64,000 nucleotides of DNA from Diphasiastrum complanatum (Eukaryota > Streptophyta > Lycopodiopsida > Lycopodiales > Lycopodiaceae), in contig CM055109.1 in the NCBI GenBank assembly GCA_029204225.1, forward strand, positions 42,424,044-42,488,043. The letters are read 5' to 3'. Shown one piece after another: positions 1-16,700 of this stretch. The translations under genes and the position numbers were made by a program. The stretch's first letter is position 1. Each line of letters starts with the position of its first letter. The notes under the pieces are model-generated. The model ran no database searches. It saw nothing but the letters and a program-made list of their open reading frames with translations, and was not told the origin of the DNA.

Positions 1-388
1 AACACTTACGATCCGAGTGCAGTGCAGCCCTAACTCCCGATCATGCGGTGATCATGTGGTTCCTAGCCGGACTACCACGAAGCATCAGAATAGAACTGAA
101 ATGACGGGAGCAGTACGCTACTCTGCAAGAAGCTATTGAAGATGCCATCAGCGAAGAGGATGAGGGATCTGACGATGAATATCCATCCACCCACACCCCT
201 ACTCCCTCGATCGCATCATCATCATCAAACGCATCTGCTCTATCCACAGAACTACTGTCGAAGCAAATGACAAAATTACACAACAACAGATGGAGCAACT
301 TACGATCGCAGTTTGACCATAAACTGAAAGCTAACGCCATATCAACAGAACCGAACCATTGCAGAATCCAGGACGTGAGAATGTATGG

Positions 389-427
389 TGTTCAGTGTGC
401 ACGCAAAACCATACAGCGAAAGAGTGT
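389..427 (+). pseudogene. Gag zinc knuckle 1 (CX2CX3HX4C)
   Basis: Reads CSVCTQNHTAKEC, in frame with upstream PGRENVW. The spacing CX2CX3HX4C is one residue shorter than the classical retroviral knuckle; variants of this spacing occur in plant Ty3 gag proteins. It is nucleic-acid binding by family knowledge. Confidence 0.7.
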
Positions 428-775
428 CTAGTCCTAAAGCAAAATCTGAGTACTGACACATAGATTCTCCGTCTGTGCAATGCAACATCGCATGATACGG
501 CATTTTGCCTGTTTAACTCCCCAGATTGTTCATCAGAAGAGAAGTCCTTATCAGACTTTTTTATCCTACCATCAAGGACACCCAACGTGGCACCAAGGGT
601 ACCGGCGGCGCACGACGAATCAACAACAGTGTATGCCTTACCTCACCACCAGGGCCAGCCAATCAACAAGTGCCCATGTAAACCTGACAGCAGCGGAACC
701 AAAGATGCAAATGCCACCTCAACCTGAGCAGCAGCAATGGTACGGACCAGATTGACCATTTATGATCCTGCATAA

Positions 776-1153
776 ATGAATATGTTGCGGCCTATGCAGC
801 TCAAACGCTCAGCGTCAGGCGGAAGAAATTACGGCTGCATCAGATGTTGCGAAGGACATAGAATAGCGGAATGTCCCTACAAGGGGACATATATACATCC
901 TTCCATCGAGAATGTGGTTATGGACACTGTTTCAAGGAATTGTCCATTTAAACTTGGAACCAGTGCACCTCTTAACGTCATTACAATACAACAACTAGCC
1001 AATTCCAGCAGGGGATGCGCATCGGAAGGACGACAATTCCACGCTCCTGTGTTAGCTGTTACACGAACACAAAAGAAGAAGGAAATGGCTCCTCACCCAC
1101 CACCATCGGTCACTGATGACCAACCCTCAACTTTCACGCCATTCCGAATGTGA
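776..1153 (+). pseudogene. Gag C-terminal fragment with second zinc knuckle
   Basis: A 125-codon open stretch contains CIRCCEGHRIAEC at 836-874, again CX2CX3HX4C. The rest is Pro/Thr/Lys-rich with no recognisable domain. It lies between the first knuckle and the protease, consistent with the end of gag. No start codon is implied; it is part of a broken polyprotein. Confidence 0.6.
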
Positions 1154-1613
1154 GGGAAGAAAGAAGGCAGTACCAGAAAATAAGACACGGGTACAGAAAG
1201 CAGCAAGTAGAGAAAAAAGAGCAAGAAAGAGACAATCCCATGGAAGCTCCAGTTGGCGTCAAACGGATACCGCAAGTGGGCTCACCACTACGCACTGATC
1301 AGAATGATTGGTAGCACCAACATGACCACCTTTTCACATGGTGGAGCCCGAGGAACCACGCACTAAAAGGCTTACACTCTTATTGTCAAGTCGTGTTAGT
1401 TTACCACTCAGAGAACTATTGTGGATTGCACCACAAGCGAAAAGCCTTCTAGCTGAATGGGCCAAAGCGATGAGGAGCCAGTAGCGCCTGAGCCATATAC
1501 TATACGGGCTATGAAGAAACAAGTAACGTCCTCCACATCGGAGCAACATGAGAAAGTGAGGAACACAACATCACTTTACCAATCAACACAAAGAGATACG
1601 AGGACGAGGCAAC

Positions 1614-2040
1614 ATGGTAGATGGAGGATCGGGTGTCAATTTGATCTCGCACCACTACTTTGTATGAAAAGCGGGGTTTGCAAGGGTTGAAGCCAGCAAG
1701 ATTCACCATCAAGCTAGTAGATCAATCTTGTGTGAAACCAAAAGCTGTAGTTGCCGATATCCCCGTAAAGATAGCAGGCATGCAGTTTGTGATTACTTTT
1801 GTAGTCATGGATATACTTGAATCTCCATCTGCATACCGTGTTTTATTGGGAAGACCATGGTTGAGGACCGCGCAAGTAGTACACAACTGGAGTATGGGAA
1901 AACTCACCTTCAAGAACAGAGAACAGGCTGTAAATGTTGATCCAACCACATGGGCGGTGAAACCTATAGCACCCAAAGCGATGACGGATCATCTACGACA
2001 GATCACACGATTGATCGCCAGCCAAGGGAGGTCACTATGA
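1614..2040 (+). pseudogene. Retropepsin-like aspartic protease domain (Ty3 type), frameshifted
   Basis: The active-site strand reads VDGGSGVNLIS from 1617 in one frame. After a stop at the end of HHYFV, the rest continues in another frame from 1660. That part runs through a central beta-rich segment to LLGRPWLR near 1843-1866, the hallmark second half of plant Ty3 proteases. The catalytic triplet is D-G-G rather than D-S/T-G. The stop and +1 shift between the halves show it cannot make a working protease. Confidence 0.8.
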
Positions 2041-2674
2041 TTTAGAGACAAATGTCATAAGATGGACGAATGCGTTAGCAACTATTGACTGCCGAGCATG
2101 TCAATATGAATCAGATCCGGAACCTAGTACATCTTCACCCAAGTGTTACACTATGGGACACACCAATCACATTTGGGGTGAATATGATAAACATAGCATG
2201 GCTGTCAGCGGAGCCTATTTGAGAACCCATGGACGATGATCTAGTCCCTTGGCAACATGCTCTAACTTATAATAAGGAGATTGAGCTGACTGATGAACAG
2301 GTCCTATACCACATGGACCCAGATAGTTACGGAACCAAGAAAGTACCAGCTCAACCACCACAAAAGTTTGCTATGGCAAAAATCTCAAGGAATCGATCCA
2401 CCCAAGACACCTATGAATAAGAAAAATCAGTTGAAGCAACGCTACAACCAGGTGATTCGATGAGTGATCTACCCAAAGAGGCGATAGCTACAGTGGATGT
2501 TGATATTCGCAACCATGAGGCGAATGTCACGGCGGTCCCCGATGAAAGACAACAAGGATGAACCCACCAAAATGACAAAAAAGGACAAAAAGAAGGTGTT
2601 GGACTCCTTGAAAGTCAATCAAGATAGACTCAGATACAGCGTCATCTTCTACACAGGTACCAAAAAATCAAAAA

Positions 2675-3010
2675 ATGACCAGTCGGGCTAAGATCAATAT
2701 GCTGAAGGAGGAATCTCGACGAGCGCCAGTTCACGAGATGCCTGAGACTTTCAAGAATTATACCTTGGACGACGTGGTAATCATGATGTCGCAAGCCCAG
2801 AGAGAACTTAATCAAAGTCAGGCACCAACGGGACAAGTCTTCGAGGGACCTGTGCAAGCACAGCCGATGAATCTTGCTGAGCCAGGTGAAGAAGAAAAGA
2901 TAGTGCATGTGGGAGAGCAGTTAACACCCACACAGTTCAAGAGACTATGATTGTTGTTGGTGGAGTATAAAGACTGTTTTGCCTGGAGTTATAGTGACCG
3001 CACTCAAAGC
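2675..3010 (+). pseudogene. Protease-RT linker of Ty3 polyprotein
   Basis: A 91-codon open segment is followed, after one TGA at 2948, in the same frame by LLLVEYKDCFAWSYSD. The YKDxFAWSY motif immediately precedes RT in many plant Ty3 elements. Homology stops within the next 30 bases, so the element is truncated here. The short open stretch at 2229-2420 upstream may be more of the linker but is not recognisable alone. Confidence 0.65.
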
Positions 3011-5133
3011 CTATTATGTCACTTCAAAAGGTTGCAATTGTGAGAAGTCCTTGCAAGCTACACAAAAAAATCAATTTGTAGTATTTCGATTCAAAAAAAT
3101 ATCATAACATAGAGATGACATAATACAAGATAGACAACTTATGATTAATTGTATATGATTAATCACAAACATTGTGACCCACCCGTTTACCCTATGGGCA
3201 TGATTAAACATCATCCATGCATTTTTTTGCATATGTACATCTAGCCGTGGATGATGTCCACCTTTGAGGGAACACCCTTGACTGAAATTTTAAACACATG
3301 ACACCTATTTTATTTGCCTTTTTGTCTTTAGAATACCATTCCATGAAAGAAATCATATTGGCACTTTTGCTTGAAATTTTGCAATGTGTCAAGTAGATCT
3401 CTGGAGTGCTCATGTCCTTTTGTGCAAGATTGACCATCCTATGAAAAATCCTTTAATTGGGTTGCATCTCCTTAGCATTATAGTGACAAGGGTAATCAAG
3501 TCTCCTTTAAACCCCACTAGACTTTTCTTGGATGCCTTGTTTTGTCCACTTTCAAATCTCCTCCACTTTCTCTTTAGTTTATTTTAGCCTCTCCCTACTC
3601 ACATAAGAACACATCGGGCAGTCATTGTGTCCTAAGTGAATCACGAACTTGGTCCATTCCAGGTTCTTCTAGAAAAAATATTGTAAATCACAAATTTGGC
3701 TAAAGTTATTTAAGAGAGCCAAATTTGTCTGCAATTGTGGACATCCTCTTTGCACATGAGTAAAAAAATGAACTTTATGGGCTTTCATAAGCTCCCTTTT
3801 TTGTTGAAAAAATACATTTGAGATACTGATTTGGTCCATAGATTTTCGTCAAATTTTTGTTACCATCCCATGTGTTGGATACACTCCTTGAACCATCCAA
3901 TATAGTGCAATGATCATGATTCCATTGTACTCTAAGGGCATTTAGGCACTCGTGTTTTTTTTTTTGTTTTAAACAAAAAAGAGCTTTCACCAATGTTCAT
4001 TCTTTATGATAATATACTCTACTTGAAGGAAGAGTGGCTTGTTTAGGACTTGTCATCTTAGAGCTACTTTAACCTCCACAATGTAGTCAAATTTATGACC
4101 TTCACGTTAGAATTCTCACTATGAACTTGCATGAAGACATTAGTGGAGTGTTATTATGCTCTTGCCTCATACAATACACATTTATCAAAGATGTCTCTAG
4201 AAGAAAAAATTTGGTCATTTGCAACTTGCATTGGCTACACCTTAAACTCTTTCTCCAATAAAGAGATTTCATGCACTACAATCTTGTAAACACAAACCTC
4301 CTCCATGCCGCATGCTCATTCCAAATGCTTTTGTCACAACATCTCTATCACCATGTTGGCATTCCAATATCTTACATAGTTCAAAAGTGTTTTCAACTAA
4401 ACATGTTGAAAATTTCCATCTTTAGAATAATTCCGCACTTTGAAAACTGTATCTACTATGAATATGTGCAAAAGTCTCTTTCTGAAATAGCCTATCACTA
4501 TTTTTTAAATTTATCTGTTCAAGCTCTGTCCAATTAGGTTACATTAAGATCAAAAACCCCCTTTTGAAAAAAAACTAATATGGTTTGAGAATCACAAGTA
4601 GGTCATTGTGCTAGGGTTAAGATAGGTCATGTTCCTATGATGACAAATATCCCTTAGGATGAGACACAAACTTATGACACTAATTTCTCTAGGTTCCCTA
4701 CAAAATAGGGGGCTCAATTCTCCCCACTAAATGACAAGCATGTGTTGACTCTATAAATAGGTGACATGTGTCAAGAGACTCTAGATTACATGTATACTAC
4801 TATTAATATCTTAGTGGAGCTCGAGGTCCACTAGCCATACCCAAATATTTGTGAATGAACAAACCTAGTCAACTTAAATTTTGCATTTTTAACATAGCTT
4901 AGCCTAATGACTTTATCTCGAAAGTGCCTATCCTCAGTGTTCACATGGCCAAGCACCACATCATGGTTAGTGCCCATTGATGCTTGGCTAGAAAACGGGA
5001 CATGGCTACAAAAATAATGTAGTTAGTCCCACAAGCACTTTGACTAGGTTTGAGGTTATGAGGGCCTTGACATTTTGTGAGTAGATTTGTTGCAAGTTTT
5101 ACGAGTTTCTCTCTGTCCACAATTCAAGAAAAA
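3011..5133. other. No gene recognised
   Basis: AT-rich non-coding sequence with only short chance open frames. No domains, RNA genes or clear repeats were seen. Confidence 0.6.
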
Positions 5134-5909
5134 GGTAGCACATTGCAATGCTACCATTTTTATGCCATCACATGGTTCTTTATATTACTAGCCATCAAAT
5201 ATACATGTTTCCATAGTAAAAATAAACCTATATTTAAAGGGTAGCAAAGAACTTATATATATAGTCCATCAAAAAACACTTTTCTACCTTCTAAATAAAG
5301 GTTTATTTTGATTATGAATGTTTATGGAGTTGTAAAGTCTAGCACATTGGCATGCTAACCACAGTAGATTTTTTTTTTTTAACTATATTTTTTTTTTAAA
5401 AATTAGCTTAATGAAAATTAAAAAACAAATTTTTGTTTTTTTGCAGCCAACTTGGCTAGCATGCCAACATGGTAGCCGAATCGGCTCCAAAAAACAAAAA
5501 TTCATTTTCTAAAAAATTATTACAAATTTTACATTTCTTTAAAAAATTGTAGGCTAGCATACCAACATGCTACCTTCTACAACTTCATGAACATTTGTAG
5601 ACATATATTTAGAGTGTAACAAAGTATTTTGTGATAAATTTAATGGATAGTCAAAATTTTAAATATTTGTCAAACCATTTAAGGATAGGTTTCGTTCTGG
5701 CTTTGTTGGAAGTAGTTTTTATGCCATCTAGCTTTTTATAGATTGGATTGGAAGAAAAAAAAAATTCGTGAAATTCATAATTGTATAAATATGGAGTAAA
5801 AGGATTTGAACCTTCGCATGTCAATATAAAAAAATGATCTCGTTTCATTCCACTTGGCTATACTCCAATCATGTAGTGGCATAAAAAGAGTAGCACACCA
5901 TGTGCTACC
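5134..5909. mobile_element. 776 bp element with about 33 bp terminal inverted repeats (MITE-like)
   Basis: The left end 5134-5166 and the reverse complement of 5878-5909 both read GGTAGCACAT...TTTTTATGCC and match at roughly 80% of positions. Each end is itself close to a palindrome (GGTAGCA...TGCTACC). Three related palindromes lie inside, near 5341, 5453 and 5552. No transposase is encoded. A clear target-site duplication was not found, so the exact ends are uncertain. Confidence 0.5.
5792..5867 (-). pseudogene. Mitochondrial-type tRNA-Gln-like relic
   Basis: On the minus strand the sequence starts TGGAGTATAGCCAAGTGG and ends AAGGTTCAAATCCTTTTACTCCA. The acceptor arms GGAGTA and TACTCC pair fully, and the T-arm has a 5 bp stem around loop TTCAAAT. 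Both ends resemble plant mitochondrial trnQ(UUG) as I recall it. The D-stem partner GGC is lost and the anticodon arm is replaced by a T-rich stretch, so it should not be functional. It lies 10 bp inside the right end of the inverted-repeat element. Confidence 0.55.
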
Positions 5910-7319
5910 ATTTTGTTGGATCATGGGTAGAAGAAACTCACAAAACATGCAAAAATAAATACCCATAGAATCTCAAAACTCAATATCATCCTCTTATGGG
6001 GTAAACTTTTGCAGTTAGGAGATGACCTCCATGGGTGGAGGGGCTCCCTTGACCATGTGTGCTCAATCCTTGTGCAATGTTCATGTGGGATGTGTGGCCT
6101 TGCAATCTCAACCTTTGGGCACAGACCCTTAGTCTGCTAAGCCCCCTAGCCATCCTCCACCCTCTAGTGGTGTTTATAAGGGACCACTCTAGGGTGGGGT
6201 GCTTATGAAATTAAAAGGAACTTCCAAAAGAGGATATTTGGGGTTACTAGTCTAACTATCAAAAGTGTAAGTTCTGATTTGTGTTTTATTCAATACACCG
6301 ATACATAATTGTGTATATCTAGGTATACAAATTTCCATATGTAGGCATGACACATCTTAGCAACTACTCATCAGTGCATAATATCTCATGTTGTATTATC
6401 CTTACTCATATCTTTTAATCTAACATTATCCTTTGAATACATTGTCCAACGATGGACTCAGCAATGGACAACTAGCATAATATCTTCACTTTTGATGATG
6501 GTTTTGCAAGATAGATGGGCACTCTGTCCAGTGATGGACAACAAGCTCCATCTTCTCCTTTTTCGTGTACACTGTAAATGCAAATACACACTACTACCCA
6601 GCGATGGACATAAAGCAAAAATATTTTTTAAATAACGGTTGTTTCTCACTTTCGTACCTTCCAGCAATAAATAGAAGGAAGTTTGATGGCTCTCTTTGTT
6701 CTTACAATAAACTGATATTCTCAAATGACATTTTTTACGTTTCCAAGTCTCACCTTATGATACTAAACTGTTAATCGGTGCATGTGATAATGTAGCAACA
6801 TCTCTTACTACGATTACCTTCTACATTCTAGTCCATACTCGAACTAAGCATTATCATATTCAAAGCAAAGATATGCTACCGACTGAAACTTCATAAAACA
6901 GACGATTTAACACACTTTATTTACTTTATCTAAACGTTTTCTACTCTTAAATGTAGCTATGGACTAAACAAACTATTTTCTTGTCGTTACGATATAAAGA
7001 GAAAACCTTTTACGGAAAAACAACGATGGTAGCTTCTCAAGAAGCCTCATCTACAAACATTCAAGTATGACTTCTCGCTATCGATTCGTATACGAATTCT
7101 ACAATGCACGAACAAGAATGGGATAAATCGTTCCTTATACCTTAACATCTATACATTTTACCCTCTGTTTTTCAAAAGAAATGACTTACGAAAAAGATAC
7201 TACTTTCCAAAAAGCAAAATTGACTAAATGATTCTTAAAGAAATCCTTGTAAAAAACCCAAAATAGGGACTCCAATAAAACGGTCTTAGACAGCATGGAA
7301 ATGCGTAAGATACGTAGTT

Positions 7320-7320
<1 letters not shown>
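5910..7320. other. No gene recognised; small palindromic GATGGAC repeats
   Basis: Non-coding. Imperfect palindromes of the form GTCCA-NN-GATGGAC occur at 6444-6457 and 6535-6550, with a partial third at 6596-6609. Nothing else is recognised. Confidence 0.5.
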
Positions 7321-12700
<5,380 letters not shown>

Positions 12701-12707
12701 TCTTGGC

Positions 12708-12729
12708 CTATATAAACCCTAACCCTAAC
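12708..12729 (+). promoter_or_regulatory. Candidate TATA box with adjacent telo-box upstream of SMO1
   Basis: CTATATAAA at 12708-12716 overlaps AAACCCTAACCCTAAC at 12714-12729. The telo-box AAACCCTAA is a known plant promoter element. It lies about 720 bases before the SMO1 start, so the 5' leader would be long or spliced. It is a candidate only. Confidence 0.35.
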
Positions 12730-13104
12730 ACAAAGTGGTTCTTCGTATAGCCATTGCAACACAGGTTAGGTCCAAGTGGGCATGACACATCTGATAGCTT
12801 GTAAGGGAGACTCAGCACTCCCTCACATCTAAAAGGCACGAAATCACAAGCGAGAAGCACTTGGGCTATCGCAACAACATTGTGCCATATGTACTGGCCA
12901 TGTGGCACTTCGCAAGAGTTCCACATGACAAGCATTTATTAAACCCATGATCAAAATGAAGGTTTTACATGTCACACATGTATATATATGTGAAACTTCC
13001 ATCCAATCTCAAACTTTTGCAAATGGAGGGAAGTGCCTGGGCTAGGACCTTGCAATTGCACACAAGGGTGTACGCTCTCAATCCAAATATTATGCCTATG
13101 GATC

Positions 13105-13155
13105 GTAGAGATCGCCCTATTGCCCATGTGTAGAGATCGCCTATTGCCCATGTGT
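13105..13155 (+). repeat. Short tandem duplication (about 25 bp, two copies)
   Basis: GTAGAGATCGCC(C)TATTGCCCATGT occurs twice in a row, differing by one base. Confidence 0.85.
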
Positions 13156-13342
13156 ATAATGTGGATGAATTGATGAATCTTACTTGGTACAAAATGAGTG
13201 ATTATTTTAAACCTAGGAAACCTAGCTCTAGTGAAATCTATTTGGCCAGACCCAAATCCTCAGTGCCAATAGGGTGCACACCACAATTCAAGTGGAGCAT
13301 AATAATAATAATGTGCCATGAATGAAGGAAGAAAGACAAAAC

Positions 13343-13345
<3 letters not shown>

Positions 13346-13384
<39 letters not shown>
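13346..13384 (+). promoter_or_regulatory. (AG)19-20 tract in SMO1 5' leader/core promoter
   Basis: A 39-base AG dinucleotide array ends 52 bases before the SMO1 start codon. GA/CT repeats near transcription starts are common in plant promoters and leaders; a role here is inference. Confidence 0.6.
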
Positions 13385-13387
<3 letters not shown>

Positions 13388-13436
13388 GGATGCAGATAAA
13401 GCGAGCCTGGATCGCGCGTTGCTGATTGCTGTAAAG

Positions 13437-13766
13437 ATGATGCAATTCAGGATCCTGGAGGATGCACAAGCAGCTGTGGGGAGGCCATTATCCCCCCTGG
13501 AAACGATCTGGCTCAATCATACCAGCAATGTCACCGATTTTCAGCTTTATTGCTACAACATCGTCTTCCTCTTCATCGTCTTCACCCTCATTCCCCTGCC
13601 GTCGGTTATGTTGGACGTATTGAGAGTGCGGGCCTTTGACAAGTATAAGCTGCAGCCCGGTGTGCATACACCTGGATCGATAGCCTTTCAATGCTATAAG
13701 GATGTCATGCTCACATTCATTGTCGTAGTCGGACCTTTGCAGATATCTTCATATCCCGTATTCAAG
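13437..13766 (+). CDS. SMO1: SMO1 exon 1 (residues 1-110)
   Basis: Carries the N-terminal region with [19 protein letters not shown] and the first two hydrophobic segments. It ends at YPVFK, with donor GTGGTA; phase 0. Confidence 0.92.
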
Positions 13767-16700
13767 GTGGTACCGCTATTTCTTAAATATCTTAATATGA
13801 TCAAAGAGGTAGCATTTTTTGTCCTCAGAGTATGGCAAAAAGTTTTCATAGATTGCAGCCTTGTTTCTTTATCTGTATACCTTTTCCTCATACAAGTAGT
13901 TTTAGATCTATGAGATACGGAGTTCATCTATTAGATTGGTTGACCTTTATATCTATCAACTTCCGGACATCAGACTGCATGAATTAAATTCCATAAATTC
14001 ACGGTTAATTTTTTGGGCACCGAAACTTTCTCTGTGTGAAGCAATGCGTGAAGGAAGTATCTATAGTCCATATATGAGAACGTGGGATTGTGCACTACAA
14101 AAGCATTCAAGAGGCAACTTACGAGAATCTTTTGACCTATCATGCGCTATCATCTACCGGTAGCCTTATCATGGCAGAGTTGCCCTTCCTTCAGTTCAAC
14201 ATTAGTGACTTTCATGCATGCGACCTGCACCCTATCCTTGGGAGCTGATGACATGAGCGGTGCAGGGATGTTGTATGTAGCTTATAGGCCGAAGGAGTAT
14301 GATAGTTAATTTTGTAGGTGGCTCTCTGGATCTAAAGCTTGAATGTGTTGTTTCTCAGAATACCCATATCCAGATCAAATACAGATAGTGAATGCATTTC
14401 CAATCTCAGGATTATACGGAGAGAAGTTCTGCTTAAGTCTGCTAGATGCTAGTAAGGGCCTCGTGTTCTTTCACAAAGCTGCTATGTCTCAAGTGTAAAT
14501 AAGACGAAGGTTATTGATTGAAGTTATGCTATTTAACCAATCATCATGCCAGAAAAATGACAGTATTCATACCATTGCAAAGTGAAGTGTATTTAAAAAG
14601 CTTCCTTAAAATCAAATTCTTCCGCCTGAGGTCGATAGATATTATGTATAACTGTAGGAGAGTGCATAAGCTTGTGAACAATTCCAACAATTGGAAACAC
14701 AGAAAATTGTTTGTGACTGAATCCACAACGATTTTTGATACCTATCTTTGAATCCGCTGATTCAAATTATATGCCCAAACATGTAGTTTCCCATCACCAC
14801 TGTCGTACGTTAGAGGTGCTGATGGCTCTCAGAACATCAAGAAGACACCACTATATCAATAATGTGGCACCTCCTTGCATCGCTCCAGCCATTAGAGATG
14901 ATGGTACACTCATACTTTATCCATGATCTCTTGATGGGCTCTAGCTCCCTCCTCATGGAGTCCGTATCAACAATCAACTCTCGTTCTTATTTGCTCCATG
15001 TTGGGCCCTTCCTAGAAATCACTTGCATTATCTCCTTCCATGCAAGGGTCTTTGGCAAGTGGAACACCTAACGACAACGACAACGCCAACATGATTGATC
15101 GAAGTATAATCTATACAAATCCTTGCTCCTGAGATGTGTACATTCCTTCCACAAATGTTTTCTCAAGCATCCAGAGCATAAATTCTCTCTTTTTGCCCTC
15201 TCTTGGTCCTGTGGCGACAAACCCCCTTGGGCATTAGGCCACCCATACAACCCTTTGCCTTTTGGAGCTTGCCCTTGCCCTTGCCATTGGCCTTTGAACT
15301 TCTTGAATTTGCGCTTACCCCCAGGCATTTGGCCCCCTTGGGCTTGACTATCAGAGGTGGCTGGTTCATGGGACTTCTTCCCATCTTCATAGTAAATAGC
15401 CATCTGAATGGCATTCTGGACTTGTAAATACATAGGCACTTCCTTAGGGATTCTTAGCAACGCCTCTCCATATCGATCAACATACTCTTAAATTGACCAA
15501 TTCCCTTGCTTGAGGCCTGTCCATTGTTGCATGGCTCGATTCTTCTCATCAAGAGGCACCCAATTTTTTGCAAACATCTGTCGAAATGCCTCCCATGAAT
15601 CCGACACAAGGCCATCCTTTTCAACTTTCCTCACACCATCACTGCGCTAATTCCTGTAACCAATAGGTAGCTATAGCAATCATCTCTGAGTCATCGATGC
15701 TGCCACACATTCCAAAGGCCTTTTCCCATTTTTGCAACCAGTAGTCCACTGCATCTGTGGTTCTTACAACTATTGCACATGTGAACTTTGGAGGTTTCAA
15801 GTCCTTAATGGATGACAACTTGCGCTTCCTGCCAAATCCACATCTCTTTCAGTTGAACCTGGCTCACCACCCAAATTCCATGTACCACTGACTCCTTCAA
15901 GTGCATGGCCAAGCTTCAATTGCTCTAAGATCAGCCAGTAAAAAGCGATGATACTAGAGGTGCCATAGCAAAGACTAGCCAGTAAAAAGTGAAGCAACTT
16001 GCAAAACTGTGCAAAACCCAGCAACAAAAGCACTTGAAACAAAGCACAAATAAGCTTTTTTCACCTCAAACCTACACAGAATATCCAGTTCTTTTAGGAA
16101 TTACTAAAGAACTAGATAGAATAGATCTTTTACAGCCGAATTCGTGCAACCCACAAACTCTTTTCCTTCAAACATCAGCAAACGAGGGTTTGAAACTGAT
16201 AATCTACAAAATCACTGAGAAGGAAAGTGATAAACTCTACCCACCAGCGACCTACCACTAGACACCCATTATAATTGTTAGATTCGAAAAATATTGGGAA
16301 TTGAAAAAGTTACAAACACTTTTGCAAATTTAAAGGCTGATTTTTTACAAAAGCAAAGAGAAAAAGCAAGCAAGGTAACATAGGATGCTCAAAGGCTGCC
16401 CAAAGACCGGCAATCCACCATAGGGCTCCAATCTTTAACCTTCAGGGCCCTCAAAATACTCAGAAATACACCTACAGTAGGGAGCGTTGGCTGATCTAGC
16501 CCACAATAAACCCTAGCTTAAGGTGAAAGTGATGCCAAATCCCACACAATCTTGGAAAGGAACTGCTCTAATATCAAATATCACAAAGCTATCTGAATCA
16601 AACCCAAAGCACCTGAAAGTAGGCATTAAATATCCACCTTATTGATTTCTTCTCAAAGTACATGTCAAGATACTAGCATAAATACATAAGAGCACTGTTG

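Larger units (their letters stand above)
1..3010 (+). mobile_element. Decayed Ty3/gypsy retrotransposon: gag, protease, linker to RT
   Basis: The window opens inside gag. Reading from about 52 gives a capsid-like piece (MWFLAGLPRSIRIELK, a stop, then REQYATLQEAIEDA) as in plant Ty3 gag. Two zinc knuckles, a retropepsin and the linker that precedes reverse transcriptase follow in the expected order. The linker ends with LLLVEYKDCFAWSYSD at 2951-2998, a motif that normally sits just before RT, but RT is absent and the sequence becomes unrelated at about 3010. Stops and frameshifts are frequent, so the copy is dead. Order and motifs are seen directly; assignment to Ty3/gypsy rests on known family architecture. 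Confidence 0.85.
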
